Origin: DATJIG01 sp050260515
GTDB taxonomy: Bacteria; Pseudomonadota; Alphaproteobacteria; SMXQ01
DNA: 64,000 bases
Assembly (NCBI GenBank): GCA_050260515.1
Contig: JBLNCI010000038.1
Coordinates: 5,087 to 69,086 of the forward strand
Reading direction: 5' to 3'
Within the stretch, counting starts at the first letter, position 1, and every line of letters begins with the position of its first letter. Below the pieces are notes generated by a model. It saw nothing but the letters and a program-made list of their open reading frames with translations, was not told the origin of the DNA and ran no database searches. The position numbers and the translations under genes are program-made. Of this stretch, positions 36,084 to 44,500 are shown one piece after another.

Positions 36084-37151
36084 ATGGCCGCGACCTCGAT
36101 CAAGGCAGCGCCCTCGCTCACGCCCCACGGCGCGGAGATGCTGCCGGCCGTGCGCGTCGATTGCTACAACGCCGAGCTCAGGAGCGGCGACGGCTTCCTC
36201 GGCGACCGCGCCAACAAGCAGGCGTTCGCCGACATCATCGACGCATGGCGCAAGCGACTGCGCCGCCTCGAATCCGATCCGCTGGCGGATGTTCCCGAGG
36301 ACAAGATCAACCGCAAGCAGCTCGAGAAGGTGCTGGTCGACTCCGACAACCTCGAAGCGGCCGGGCTCGTTCTCGGCGCGATCGAGGAGTTCGCGGGAGA
36401 CCTCGCGTCGGTGATCAAGCGATTCCTCACCCTGAAGGAGTGGAAGGGGACCGAGCGGATCGTCATCGGTGGCGGGTTCAGCAGCGGCCGCATCGGCGAG
36501 CTCGTCATCGGCCGCGCCGGCGTGATCCTCAAGGGCGACGGCAGGGACGTCGACCTCGTGCCGATCCGCAACGATCCCGACCACGCGGGCCTGCTCGGCG
36601 CGGCGCAGCTCGCGCCGCCGTGGATCTTCTCGGGCCACGATTCGATCCTGGCGGTCGACATTGGCGGCACCAACATCCGCGCCGGTCTCATCGAGCTGCG
36701 CCTCAAGAAGGAAAGCGATCTCTCGGAAGCGCGCGTCGCCGAGCTCGAGCGCTGGCGTCACGCCGATGAGGAGCCGAGCCGCAAGGAGGCCGTCGGCAGC
36801 CTGATCAAGATGCTGCGCAAGCTGATCGCCCGCGCCAGGAGCGAGAAGATGAAGCTCGCGCCGTTCATCGGCATCGGCTGCCCCGGGCTCATCCGCGATG
36901 ACGGCTCGATCGAGCGCGGCGGCCAGAATCTGCCCGGCAACTGGGAGAGCGAGCGGTTCAACCTGCCCGCCGCGATCCACGAGGCGATCCCGGAGATCGG
37001 GGACAACCCGACCGCCATCGTCATGCACAACGACGCTGTCGTGCAGGGGCTGAGCGAGGTGCCGTTCATGCAGGACGTCAAGCGCTGGGGCGTGCTGACG
37101 ATCGGCACCGGTCTCGGCAACGCGCGCTTCACGAATCGCGCATCGCTTTGA
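36084..37151 (+). CDS. ROK-family sugar-kinase-like protein, circularly permuted
   Basis: 355 residues of the ROK/actin-like ATPase fold, with motifs in rotated order. The normally C-terminal adenosine motif comes first: IVIGGGFSSG at 126-135, then DHAGLLGAAQLA at 166-177. The normally N-terminal phosphate loop DIGGTNIRAG follows at 192-201, then GIGCPG (263-268), MHNDAVVQG (314-322) and the second phosphate loop TIGTGLGNA (339-347) at the very end. Four conserved ROK zinc ligands are not seen. The substrate is unknown. It is followed by the 37.2-kb repeat. Confidence 0.85.
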   Translation: MAATSIKAAPSLTPHGAEMLPAVRVDCYNAELRSGDGFLGDRANKQAFADIIDAWRKRLRRLESDPLADVPEDKINRKQLEKVLVDSDNLEAAGLVLGAIEEFAGDLASVIKRFLTLKEWKGTERIVIGGGFSSGRIGELVIGRAGVILKGDGRDVDLVPIRNDPDHAGLLGAAQLAPPWIFSGHDSILAVDIGGTNIRAGLIELRLKKESDLSEARVAELERWRHADEEPSRKEAVGSLIKMLRKLIARARSEKMKLAPFIGIGCPGLIRDDGSIERGGQNLPGNWESERFNLPAAIHEAIPEIGDNPTAIVMHNDAVVQGLSEVPFMQDVKRWGVLTIGTGLGNARFTNRASL

Positions 37152-37204
37152 CCCGACGCACGCGCCGCGTGCGCGGCGCGTCAGTCGGCCGACGATCCGC
37201 GACG

Positions 37205-37640
37205 CTCCCGGCGACTTTCCACAGCCTCCGCCGGAACCCCCTCAGACTTTCCACACCCCCCTTGTGGCGTGTTTCGCGCGCGCGCATGGTGATCCCGTCG
37301 CTCCGGGCTCGTTGGTCCGGCCGGAAATGGGATCGGAGCGACACCCCAGCCAGAAAGGAGGTGTCGGATGAATCGGAAACGAACGATGACGAATCGCGCG
37401 GTCCCGGCTCGCACGACGATCTCCGCGTCTGGCAAGAGCACGGCGCTTCCCGGTGTGGTTGCGACGTACTTCTTCCGGGTACCCTTAGGCCTGTACCGCG
37501 TCGCAGCCGCGACGGGGGAGTATCAGATGGGAACGGACCGCCCGGGACATGAGCGCCCCGGCTACCTTCTGACGCCATCGCCCCCTGGGATCAAAACAAG
37601 GGTGACACGCTCTCACGTCACCGGCGCCCGCGTGTGTCCA
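37205..37640 (+). repeat. Interspersed repeat, copy 1
   Basis: About 430 bases nearly matching 63575-64000 in the same orientation. In order it has: two CTTTCCACA boxes 32 bases apart (37215, 37247); the block CCCTTGTGGCGTGTTTCGCG; hairpin A with arms GTCGCTCCG (37295-37303) and CGGAGCGAC (37334-37342); hairpin B with arms GACACC (37340-37345) and GGTGTC (37360-37365), covering the Shine-Dalgarno sequence AAAGGAGGTG; a 95-codon frame from 37368; and a nearly invariant 3' part of about 110 bases. Hairpins A and B share bases 37340-37342, so they cannot both form. Confidence 0.85.
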
Positions 37641-37655
37641 ACGCACGAGCGGTAA
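37368..37655 (+). CDS. Small reading frame in repeat copy 1
   Basis: 95 codons, starting MNRKRTMTNRAVP and containing GLYRVAAATGEYQMGTDRPG and HERPGYLLTPSPPGIK. It has an ideal Shine-Dalgarno sequence 5 bases before ATG, which can be hidden in hairpin B. The copy at 63735 keeps the frame, with a 6-base in-frame indel. However, most substitutions between copies change amino acids, and the 3' part is identical in DNA rather than in protein alone. It could be translated, or the element may act as RNA. Confidence 0.45.
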   Translation: MNRKRTMTNRAVPARTTISASGKSTALPGVVATYFFRVPLGLYRVAAATGEYQMGTDRPGHERPGYLLTPSPPGIKTRVTRSHVTGARVCPTHER

Positions 37656-37712
37656 CGCTCGTGCCGCGAGACACCGAAGCTCCGGCCCTCCCCGTGGCGA
37701 CACGGGGAGGGC
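37643..37712 (+). other. Two consecutive GNRA-capped hairpins
   Basis: GCACGAGCG-GTAA-CGCTCGTGC (37643-37664) and a perfect 12-bp stem closed by GCGA (37685-37712). Both loops are GNRA tetraloops, typical of structured RNA. They follow the repeat frame and precede the convergent comM end. With no T tract, a simple intrinsic terminator is not a full explanation. Confidence 0.6.
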
Positions 37713-37753
37713 GCAGGGGCGTGATGTCCCATGAGCGTCCTAAGACGAGACGG

Positions 37754-39289
37754 TCACGCCCGCGGCGCGATGCGGCGGTAGCTCAGCGCCTCGGCGACGT
37801 GGATGCGCCTGACCTCGTCCGAGTGATCGAGATCGGCGATGGTGCGCGCGACGCGCAGCACGCGGTGATAGCCGCGCGCCGACAGCTTGAGCTTGTCCAC
37901 CGCCTCGCCGAGCAGCGTGCGCCCCGCGGCCTCCGGTGCTGCGACCGATTCCAGGAGCTCGCCGTCGGCCTCGGCGTTGGTGCGGATCGGCGTCGGGCCT
38001 TGCGCGCCGTCCTGGGTGCGGCCCCGATAGCGCGCGAGCTGGCGCTCGCGCGCCTCGGCCACCCGCGCGGCGACCTGCGCCGAACCCTCAGCCGGCGGCG
38101 GCAGCGAAAGGTCGCTCGCCGACACCGCGCCGACGTCGACGTGGAGATCGATGCGGTCGAACACCGGCCCCGAGATTTTCGACTGGTACTCGGCGGCGCA
38201 CTTCGGCGCGCGCCCGCAGGCGAGCGAGGGGTCGTCGAGATGGCCGCAGCGGCAGGGATTCATCGCCGCGACGAGCTGGAACCGCGCGGGATACGTGAGG
38301 TGGGCGGCGGCGCGCGCGATCACCGCGCGGCCGGTCTCGATCGGCTGGCGCAGCGCCTCCAGCGTCGACCGCGCGAACTCCGGCAGCTCGTCGAGGAACA
38401 GCACGCCGAGATGCGCGAGCGAGACCTCGCCCGGTCGCGCGCGCATGCCGCCGCCGACCAGCGCGGGCAGCGACGCCGAATGATGGGGGTCGCGGAACGG
38501 CCGCCGTCGGATGAGGCCGCCGTCGGGCAGCGTGCCGGCGAGCGAGTGGATCATGCTGACCTCGAGCGCCTCGTCGATGCCGAGCGTCGGCAGGAGACCC
38601 GGCAGGCGCTGGGCGAGCATCGATTTGCCCGATCCCGGGGGCCCGATCATCAGCAGGTTGTGTCCGCCGGCCGCGGCGATCTCGAGCGCGCGCTTCGCCG
38701 TCTCCTGGCCTTTCACGTCGCGAAGATCGGGTGCGAGCGCGATGTCGGAGTGGAGCTTGGGATGCGGCGGGCTCGTGACCTGGGTGCCCTTGAAGTGATT
38801 GACCAGCGCGATGAGGCTGTCGGCGCCGACGATCTCGAGGCCGTCGACCCACGCCGCCTCGGGCCCGTTCGCGGCGGGACAGATCAGCGCCTTGCCGCGG
38901 GTGTGGGCGTGGATCGCCGCGGGCAGCACGCCGGTGACCGGCGTGATGCGACCGTCGAGCGCGAGCTCGCCCAGCACCACGAAGCCCTCGAGCTCGTCGG
39001 CATCCAGCACGCCCATGGCGGCGAGCAGGCCGAGCGCGATCGGCAGATCGAAATGGCTGCCCTCCTTGGCGACGTCGGCCGGCGCGAGGTTGACGGTGAT
39101 GCGCTTCGGCGGCAGCGACAGGCCGAGCGCCACCAGCGCGGCGCGCACCCGCTCGCGGCTCTCGGCGATCGCCTTGTCGGCAAGGCCGACCACGGAGAAG
39201 GCGGGCAGACCGGCGGCGATCTGCACCTGAACGTCGATTGCGAGAACCTCGATGCCCTGGAACGCCACCGTGCTGACGCGCGCGACCAT
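37754..39289 (-). CDS. comM: ComM-like magnesium-chelatase-family AAA+ ATPase
   Basis: 511 residues with the YifB/ComM layout: an N-terminal ChlI-like domain (VSTVAFQGIEVLAIDVQVQIAAGLPAFSVVGLAD), a central AAA+ module with Walker A GPPGSGKSMLAQRLPG and Walker B VLFLDELPEF, and a C-terminal helical domain. Characterised ComM is a branch-migration helicase aiding natural transformation and DNA integration. I chose the ATG at 39289 (MVARVSTV). It is convergent with the repeat element. Confidence 0.93.
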   Translation of the reverse strand: MVARVSTVAFQGIEVLAIDVQVQIAAGLPAFSVVGLADKAIAESRERVRAALVALGLSLPPKRITVNLAPADVAKEGSHFDLPIALGLLAAMGVLDADELEGFVVLGELALDGRITPVTGVLPAAIHAHTRGKALICPAANGPEAAWVDGLEIVGADSLIALVNHFKGTQVTSPPHPKLHSDIALAPDLRDVKGQETAKRALEIAAAGGHNLLMIGPPGSGKSMLAQRLPGLLPTLGIDEALEVSMIHSLAGTLPDGGLIRRRPFRDPHHSASLPALVGGGMRARPGEVSLAHLGVLFLDELPEFARSTLEALRQPIETGRAVIARAAAHLTYPARFQLVAAMNPCRCGHLDDPSLACGRAPKCAAEYQSKISGPVFDRIDLHVDVGAVSASDLSLPPPAEGSAQVAARVAEARERQLARYRGRTQDGAQGPTPIRTNAEADGELLESVAAPEAAGRTLLGEAVDKLKLSARGYHRVLRVARTIADLDHSDEVRRIHVAEALSYRRIAPRA

Positions 39290-39493
39290 GCCGCTCCCCG
39301 GCGCCTGTTGACGATGAGACGCGACGCACCTCGACCCGTCCCGCCGGCGCACACCGCGCGCGACCCGCACGGCAGATATCTGCTAAAACACAGGACGGAA
39401 CTCTCGACGGGTCGCTAGATTATCCGTATACGGTGCGTTCCGTACATCCCTCAGGAGCCCGTTCGGGCGCCTCACTCTTCGAAGGATAGGAAA

Positions 39494-40501
39494 ATGCGCT
39501 TACGCGTTGCTGCCGCGGCTCTCGCGGCGATCTGCGCCGCCGCTCCGGCGTTCGCCCAGTCCGGCTCCGATTTCTACAAAGGCAAGACCGTCTATCTGTG
39601 GATCGGCGAGGCCCCCGGCGGCGATTACGACACCTGGGGCCGGCTCGTCGCCGCCCACATCAAGGATCACATTCCCGGGGAGCCGAGCATCGTCGCCCAG
39701 AACGTCGAGGGTGCCGGGGGCATGGTCGCCATCAACCGCCTCGCCAACACCGCGCCCAAGGACGGAACGGTGTTCGGCAACGTCAACCGCGGCCTGCCGT
39801 TCGAGCCGCTGCTCGGCGGCGCCGGCGCGCAGTTCGATCCGCGCAAGCTCAACTGGCTCGGCAGCCCCGAGCTCGACGTCATCGTCTGCACTGTGCGCAA
39901 GGACGCGCCCGTCCAGTCGCTGCAGGACCTGAGGACCAAGGAACTCATCGTCGGCGCCACCGGCACCGGCGCGGACTCGCTGACCTACCCGCAGTTCCTG
40001 CAGGGTCTGCTCGGGCTCAAGTTCAAGATCGTCAAAGGCTTCCCGGGATCGGGCCCGATCGTGCTCGCCGCCGAGCGCGGGGAGGTGCAGGGGCTCTGCA
40101 ACTCGTATCAGTCGGTCACGCGCCAGAGCTACTACCGCGAGGGCCATCTCAACATCCTGTTCCAGGGCGCCGAGACTCCCGATCCGCGCATCAAGGACGT
40201 GCCGACGCCGTTCGATCTCGCCACCAACGAGGACGATCGTCAGGCGCTGCGGTTGTTCCTCGACCGCGCCGCGGTCGGCCGTCCGTTCGTCGCGCCGGGC
40301 GGCGTTCCCGCCGAGCGCGTCGCGGTGCTGCGCAAGGCGTTCGACGAGACGGTGAAGGACGCGGCGTTCATCGAGGCCGCGAAGAAGGCCAAGCTCAATG
40401 TGAGCCCGATCACCGGCGACCAGATCGCCAAGGTGATCGACGAGGCCTACGGGACGCCGAAGCCGGTCATCGAGCGGACCAAGAAGCTGCTCGGCCGCTG
40501 A
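39494..40501 (+). CDS. Tripartite-tricarboxylate (Bug-type) substrate-binding protein 1
   Basis: Periplasmic receptor of 335 residues with a Sec signal ending AAAPAFAQ. Bug/TctC-like features include FYKGKTVYLWIGEAPGGDYDTWGRLV, NVEGAGGMVAINRL and the hinge region IVGATGTGADS. The ligand is probably a carboxylate; which one is unknown. No TctA/TctB membrane genes are nearby. A 10-bp palindrome CCGTATACGG (39424-39433) lies in the 204-base upstream gap and may be an operator. A strong terminator follows. Confidence 0.88.
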   Translation: MRLRVAAAALAAICAAAPAFAQSGSDFYKGKTVYLWIGEAPGGDYDTWGRLVAAHIKDHIPGEPSIVAQNVEGAGGMVAINRLANTAPKDGTVFGNVNRGLPFEPLLGGAGAQFDPRKLNWLGSPELDVIVCTVRKDAPVQSLQDLRTKELIVGATGTGADSLTYPQFLQGLLGLKFKIVKGFPGSGPIVLAAERGEVQGLCNSYQSVTRQSYYREGHLNILFQGAETPDPRIKDVPTPFDLATNEDDRQALRLFLDRAAVGRPFVAPGGVPAERVAVLRKAFDETVKDAAFIEAAKKAKLNVSPITGDQIAKVIDEAYGTPKPVIERTKKLLGR

Positions 40502-40522
40502 TCGCGCCGAACATGCCGCCGG

Positions 40523-40563
40523 AAAGGGGAGGTCCCAACGGTACTCCGGGGACCTCCCCTTTT
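40523..40563 (+). terminator. Rho-independent terminator after binding protein 1
   Basis: A 14-bp perfect stem (arms AAAGGGGAGGTCCC and GGGACCTCCCCTTT) with a 12-base loop runs into TTTT. Confidence 0.92.
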
Positions 40564-40647
40564 GATTCGCGCCCATTCGCGCCGCCGCTTCCGCCGCTCG
40601 CGGCGCTGCGCTAGCCTTCCCGAAAACGACAAGAGGGGAGGCGAACC

Positions 40648-41700
40648 ATGGTTCGCACCTGGTGCATCGCCGCGGCGATGGCATCGGCGATGGCGGCATC
40701 GTCCGCGGTCGCCGACGAGACGCCGTCGTTCAAGGACAAGACGATCATGGTGGTCGTCGGCGCCGCCGCCGGGGGCTCGACCGACGCGTTCGGGCGGCTC
40801 GCGGGCAGCTACATCGCCGACGAGCTTCCGGGAAAGCCGACCGTCGTGGTGCGCGACCAGCCGGGCGCCGGCGGAGTCGTCGCGCTCAACTCGTTCTACC
40901 GGACGGCGAAGCCCGACGGCCTGACGATCGCGACCGGTGCCGGCACGCAGTCCGATCCGCTCAACTATCGCACCGTCAACGCGGTCTACGACCTCACCAG
41001 GCTCGAATACATCGGCGGGCTCGGCCGCACCGGAACGGTCGTCGTGATCCGCAAGGACGCGCTGCCGAGGCTCCACGACAAGACCCAGCCGCCGGTGGCG
41101 ATGGGCGCGCTGTCGGCGATCCGGTCCGGCATGCAGATGACGCTGTGGGGGACCGAGTACCTCGGCTGGAACGTGCGCTGGGTGACCGGCTACCCCGGCA
41201 ACAGCGACATCCTGCTCGCCCTGCAGCGGCGGGAAGTCGATATGACGTCGCTCGCCACCATCGACGAGATCGAGACCCTGATGAAGACCGGCGAGTACGC
41301 AACCGTCACGCAGTCGGGCGCGCTGATCGACGGCCGGCAGGTGCCGCAGCCCGCGTACGGCGGCGCGCCGCTGCTCGGAGACCTGCTCGCGGGCAAGCTC
41401 GTCGATCCGGTCGCCCGCGAGGCGTTCGACTACTGGAAGAACACGACCCAGGTCGGCCAGTGGCTGGCGCTCCCGCCCGACACGCCGCCCGCAATCGTGC
41501 GCGCCTACCGTGATGCGTTCCAGCGCGCGCTGAAGAACCCCGAGTTCATCGCCAGGCTGAAGCGGCTCAACGCCGACATCGTCGAGATGAGCGCCGCCGA
41601 AACCGCAGCCCTCGTCGCGCAGCTCGCCGGCACGAGCGACGCGGCGCTCGCCTACATGCAGGGGCTGCAGCGCAAGCAGGGCGTGCGCACTGTCGAATAG
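40648..41700 (+). CDS. Tripartite-tricarboxylate (Bug-type) substrate-binding protein 2
   Basis: 350 residues with a signal peptide ending ASSAVADE, then FKDKTIMVVVGAAAGGSTDAFGRLAGSYI and QPGAGGVVALNSFY, which parallel protein 1. The two are clearly diverged paralogues arranged in tandem but separated by a terminator, so each has its own promoter. GGGAGGCG precedes the ATG. The ligand is unknown, and no transporter is present in the window. Confidence 0.88.
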   Translation: MVRTWCIAAAMASAMAASSAVADETPSFKDKTIMVVVGAAAGGSTDAFGRLAGSYIADELPGKPTVVVRDQPGAGGVVALNSFYRTAKPDGLTIATGAGTQSDPLNYRTVNAVYDLTRLEYIGGLGRTGTVVVIRKDALPRLHDKTQPPVAMGALSAIRSGMQMTLWGTEYLGWNVRWVTGYPGNSDILLALQRREVDMTSLATIDEIETLMKTGEYATVTQSGALIDGRQVPQPAYGGAPLLGDLLAGKLVDPVAREAFDYWKNTTQVGQWLALPPDTPPAIVRAYRDAFQRALKNPEFIARLKRLNADIVEMSAAETAALVAQLAGTSDAALAYMQGLQRKQGVRTVE

Positions 41701-41708
41701 CGCGCGGT

Positions 41709-42887
41709 CTACTCGACCAGCGGGAAGACGAGCGTCACGCTCGTCCCCGACGTCGAGCTCACGATGTCGATGTGGCCGCTGAGCTGGGTCGCGAGCGAGC
41801 GAACGAGCCTGAGGCCCATGCTCCCCGGCCGCGGTTCACCCATCCCGGGCCCATTGTCCGACACGGTGAGGGCGGCCTCCTCGGTGTCGCTGTTGACGCG
41901 GAATTGCACGCGGACGAAGGTGTCCGGCCGGCGACGCACGGCATGTTTGATCGCGTTGGTGACCAGCTCGTTGAGCACGAGCCCGAGCGGGACGGCGCGG
42001 TCCGGCCGCAAGTCGAGGCTTTCGATGTCGCGCTCGATCCTGAGCTCGTCGATCGTGCGCTCGATGCCCGAGCACAGCGCGTCGAGATAGACCGCGCCGT
42101 CGACGATGCTGTGTCCGCTGCGCACCGTGAGCAGATCGTGAGCGAGGCCGACGGCGCTCACGCGCTCCATCACCTCGGTGTACTCGCTGCGGACCTCGTC
42201 GCTCGTCGCCCGGCGGCTGCGCGCTGCGAGAATCGACAGGATGATCTGGAAATAATTCCGCATCCGGTGATTCTGCTCGCGCATCATCATCTCGGATTGC
42301 GAGAGCCGCCGGTTGAGGTCCTCGGTGCTGCGATCGCGCTGCTGGTGGATGAGCTTGTCGCGGATGCTCAACGCGAGGATGAGCGCGAACGCGGTGAGGA
42401 ATTTCTCGTCGTCCTCGTCGAATGCATCGGGGTCTTCGGAATCCACCTCGACGACGCCCCACACCACGCCGTCGACGGCGATGGGCGCGTTCAGCAGCGA
42501 CATGATGCCGTGGGCGCGGAGAAAGTCGGAGTGGCGGAAGTTCCTATCCTTGGTGAGATCGGCGATGGTCACCGTCTCGCGCGTCTGGTAGGCGCGTCCG
42601 GGCGGCGACAGCATGTCGATGCCGAGCCGCTGATGGCCGACGACGCCCGGCTTCCATCCCTTGCCGGCGATCACCAGCAGGTCGGCCTTGTCGCTGCGGT
42701 ACTGCATGACCTTGGTGTGGGCGACCCCGGTCGCCCGCGCCGCGTGCTGGCAGGCGATGTCGAGCAGCCGCTGCAGGTCGGAGGATTCGGCGGCGACGCG
42801 CGCGAAGTCGACCAGCACGGTCTGGTGACAGCGCAGCCGCTGGATCTGCTCGGAAAGGTCGCGTTTGCTGGGCGTGGAGGTCGGCAT
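41709..42887 (-). CDS. GAF-domain sensor histidine kinase (HisKA_2 type)
   Basis: A 392-residue soluble kinase. The N-terminal coiled segment leads to a GAF domain (about 45-190: LLDIACQHAARATGVAHTKVMQ ... GVVWGVVEVDSEDPDAF). The phosphoacceptor helix follows as EQNHRMRNYFQIILSIL, with the His typical of HisKA_2, and then the ATP-binding domain with the N box LNELVTNAIKHA and G box DNGPGMG. No response regulator is adjacent. Such kinases often feed the alphaproteobacterial general stress response; that is inference. I chose the ATG at 42887. Confidence 0.9.
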   Translation of the reverse strand: MPTSTPSKRDLSEQIQRLRCHQTVLVDFARVAAESSDLQRLLDIACQHAARATGVAHTKVMQYRSDKADLLVIAGKGWKPGVVGHQRLGIDMLSPPGRAYQTRETVTIADLTKDRNFRHSDFLRAHGIMSLLNAPIAVDGVVWGVVEVDSEDPDAFDEDDEKFLTAFALILALSIRDKLIHQQRDRSTEDLNRRLSQSEMMMREQNHRMRNYFQIILSILAARSRRATSDEVRSEYTEVMERVSAVGLAHDLLTVRSGHSIVDGAVYLDALCSGIERTIDELRIERDIESLDLRPDRAVPLGLVLNELVTNAIKHAVRRRPDTFVRVQFRVNSDTEEAALTVSDNGPGMGEPRPGSMGLRLVRSLATQLSGHIDIVSSTSGTSVTLVFPLVE

Positions 42888-43045
42888 GGCTGTTCGGACG
42901 TGAACAGCGGCCCGACCCTTTGGTTCCGTGACGCTTCGCGCACCTCCGCCCCAGGCGCGCCAACAGCGTGTCATTCGGGCGGCGAGAACGTGACGAACGC
43001 CGTCCGGCAGTCGGCTGCCCCAGCCGACACACTCGAGCCGACCCG

Positions 43046-43456
43046 CTAGGGTGCGGCGTCGGCCAGCATCGCGTCCATTCTCGCGAACAGATTGCGGGAG
43101 AAAGTCGACTCGGCGCCCATCGCGGCGCCAAAGCGCCTCTCGTAGAGGGCCCGCACCTTAGTCGGTGGAGCGTCGGATTTCACGACCAACACACGCCCGA
43201 CCTCACCCCAGCTCGTCAGGCGTGTCGGCCGGGAAAGATAAATCGCGGTTCCTTCGGGGACTTCCTCGATCTGGGAGGGCGTGATGTTCAGGAGACGGAG
43301 ACCTTCGAGTGCGGCCAGCCGCGTCTTCTCGTAGGAGGCGGCGAACGAGTGTTCGTGCCCCGCGTCCATGTCCGCGTTCTTCACCATCTCATGGTTTGCG
43401 CATCCGGACAGCAGCGTCATCGTCGTTGCGATGAAGACGGTACGAACGACGGACAT
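43046..43456 (-). CDS. Lipoprotein, function unknown
   Basis: 136 residues with a lipoprotein signal (TVFIATTMTLLSGCANHEM). The mature part has mixed helix and strand (FAASYEKTRLAALEGLRLLNITPSQIEEVPEG) followed by an RVLVVKSDAPPTKVRALYERRFG end. I do not recognise the family. It lies 20 bases downstream of gshB on the same strand. Confidence 0.72.
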   Translation of the reverse strand: MSVVRTVFIATTMTLLSGCANHEMVKNADMDAGHEHSFAASYEKTRLAALEGLRLLNITPSQIEEVPEGTAIYLSRPTRLTSWGEVGRVLVVKSDAPPTKVRALYERRFGAAMGAESTFSRNLFARMDAMLADAAP

Positions 43457-43476
43457 GTTCCCCCCTTTTGCATCGA

Positions 43477-44427
43477 TTATCGATTTGTTTTGAGCCGCGC
43501 CTCGATCGCGTCCCAGACCGTCGCTTCGAGCTTCGCGCCGTCGAAGCGGTCGATCTCCTGGATTCCGGTCGGCGACGTCACGTTGATCTCGGTGAGGTAG
43601 TCGCCGATGACGTCGATGCCGACGAAGACGAGTCCCATCTCGCGCAGGCTCGGCCCGATCGCGGCGCAGATCTCGCGCTCGCGCGACGTGAGTTCGCTGC
43701 GCATCGCCTTGCCGCCGACGTGAAGGTTGGCGCGGGCCTCGCCTGACGCGGGGACGCGGGTGACGGCGCCGGCGGGCTCGCCCTCGATCAGGATGATGCG
43801 CTTGTCGCCGTCGCGCACCTCGGGAAGGTATTTCTGGACGATCACCGGCTCGCGATAGAGCTGCGTGAACAGCTCGAGCAGGGCGTTGAGATTCTCGTCG
43901 CCGGGCGCGATGTGGAAGACGCCGGCGCCGCCGTTGCCGAACAGCGGCTTGAGGATGATGTCGCGGTGCTCGCGACGGAACGCGAGGATGCGGTCGCGGT
44001 CGCCGGTGATCAGCGTCGGCGGCATCAGGTCGGCGAAGTGGGTGACGAACAGTTTCTCCGGCGCGTTGCGCACGTGGACCGGATCGTTGACCACCAGCGT
44101 CCGCGGATGGACATGCTCGAGCAGGTGCGTCGCCGTGATGTACGCCATGTCGAACGGCGGGTCCTGGCGCATGAGCACGACGTCGACGTCGGCGAGGTCG
44201 AGGATCGCGGCCTCGCCGAGGGTGAAGTGGTCGCCGTGCTTTCGCCGCACCGTCAGCGGGTGTGCCATCGCGGTCAGGCGTCCCGATTCCAGCGCCAGCG
44301 CCTGGGGCAGGTAGTGCCACAGCGTGTGGCCGCGCGCCTGGGCCTCGAGCGCGAGCACGAACGTGGAATCGGCGTCGATGTTGATGCGCTCCATCGGGTC
44401 CATCTGGAGCGCGACCTTGAGAGTCAT
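43477..44427 (-). CDS. gshB: Glutathione synthetase
   Basis: ATP-grasp ligase joining gamma-glutamylcysteine to glycine. The 316-residue product starts LKVALQMDPMERINIDADSTF. It contains VVLMRQDPPFDMAYI, DIILKPLFGNGGAGVF and the C-terminal metal/ATP region LTEINVTSPTGIQEI. The rsmI-yraN-gshB neighbourhood is typical of alphaproteobacteria. Here a SirB1-like and a BON gene are inserted between yraN and gshB. Confidence 0.96.
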   Translation of the reverse strand: MTLKVALQMDPMERINIDADSTFVLALEAQARGHTLWHYLPQALALESGRLTAMAHPLTVRRKHGDHFTLGEAAILDLADVDVVLMRQDPPFDMAYITATHLLEHVHPRTLVVNDPVHVRNAPEKLFVTHFADLMPPTLITGDRDRILAFRREHRDIILKPLFGNGGAGVFHIAPGDENLNALLELFTQLYREPVIVQKYLPEVRDGDKRIILIEGEPAGAVTRVPASGEARANLHVGGKAMRSELTSREREICAAIGPSLREMGLVFVGIDVIGDYLTEINVTSPTGIQEIDRFDGAKLEATVWDAIEARLKTNR

Positions 44428-44500
44428 GGCGTGTTCCCCCGCATCGCGCCAACGGTTAGCACGAAGGCGGCCGCGGCGAAACCGGCGGCGCGCCTCGCGA

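Noticed and set aside
37129..37578. Minus-strand frame through repeat copy 1, also present in copy 2 (63526-63951)
   Set aside because: Similar between copies only because the DNA repeats. It has no ribosome-binding site, whereas the plus-strand frame has an ideal one. It remains a weak alternative.
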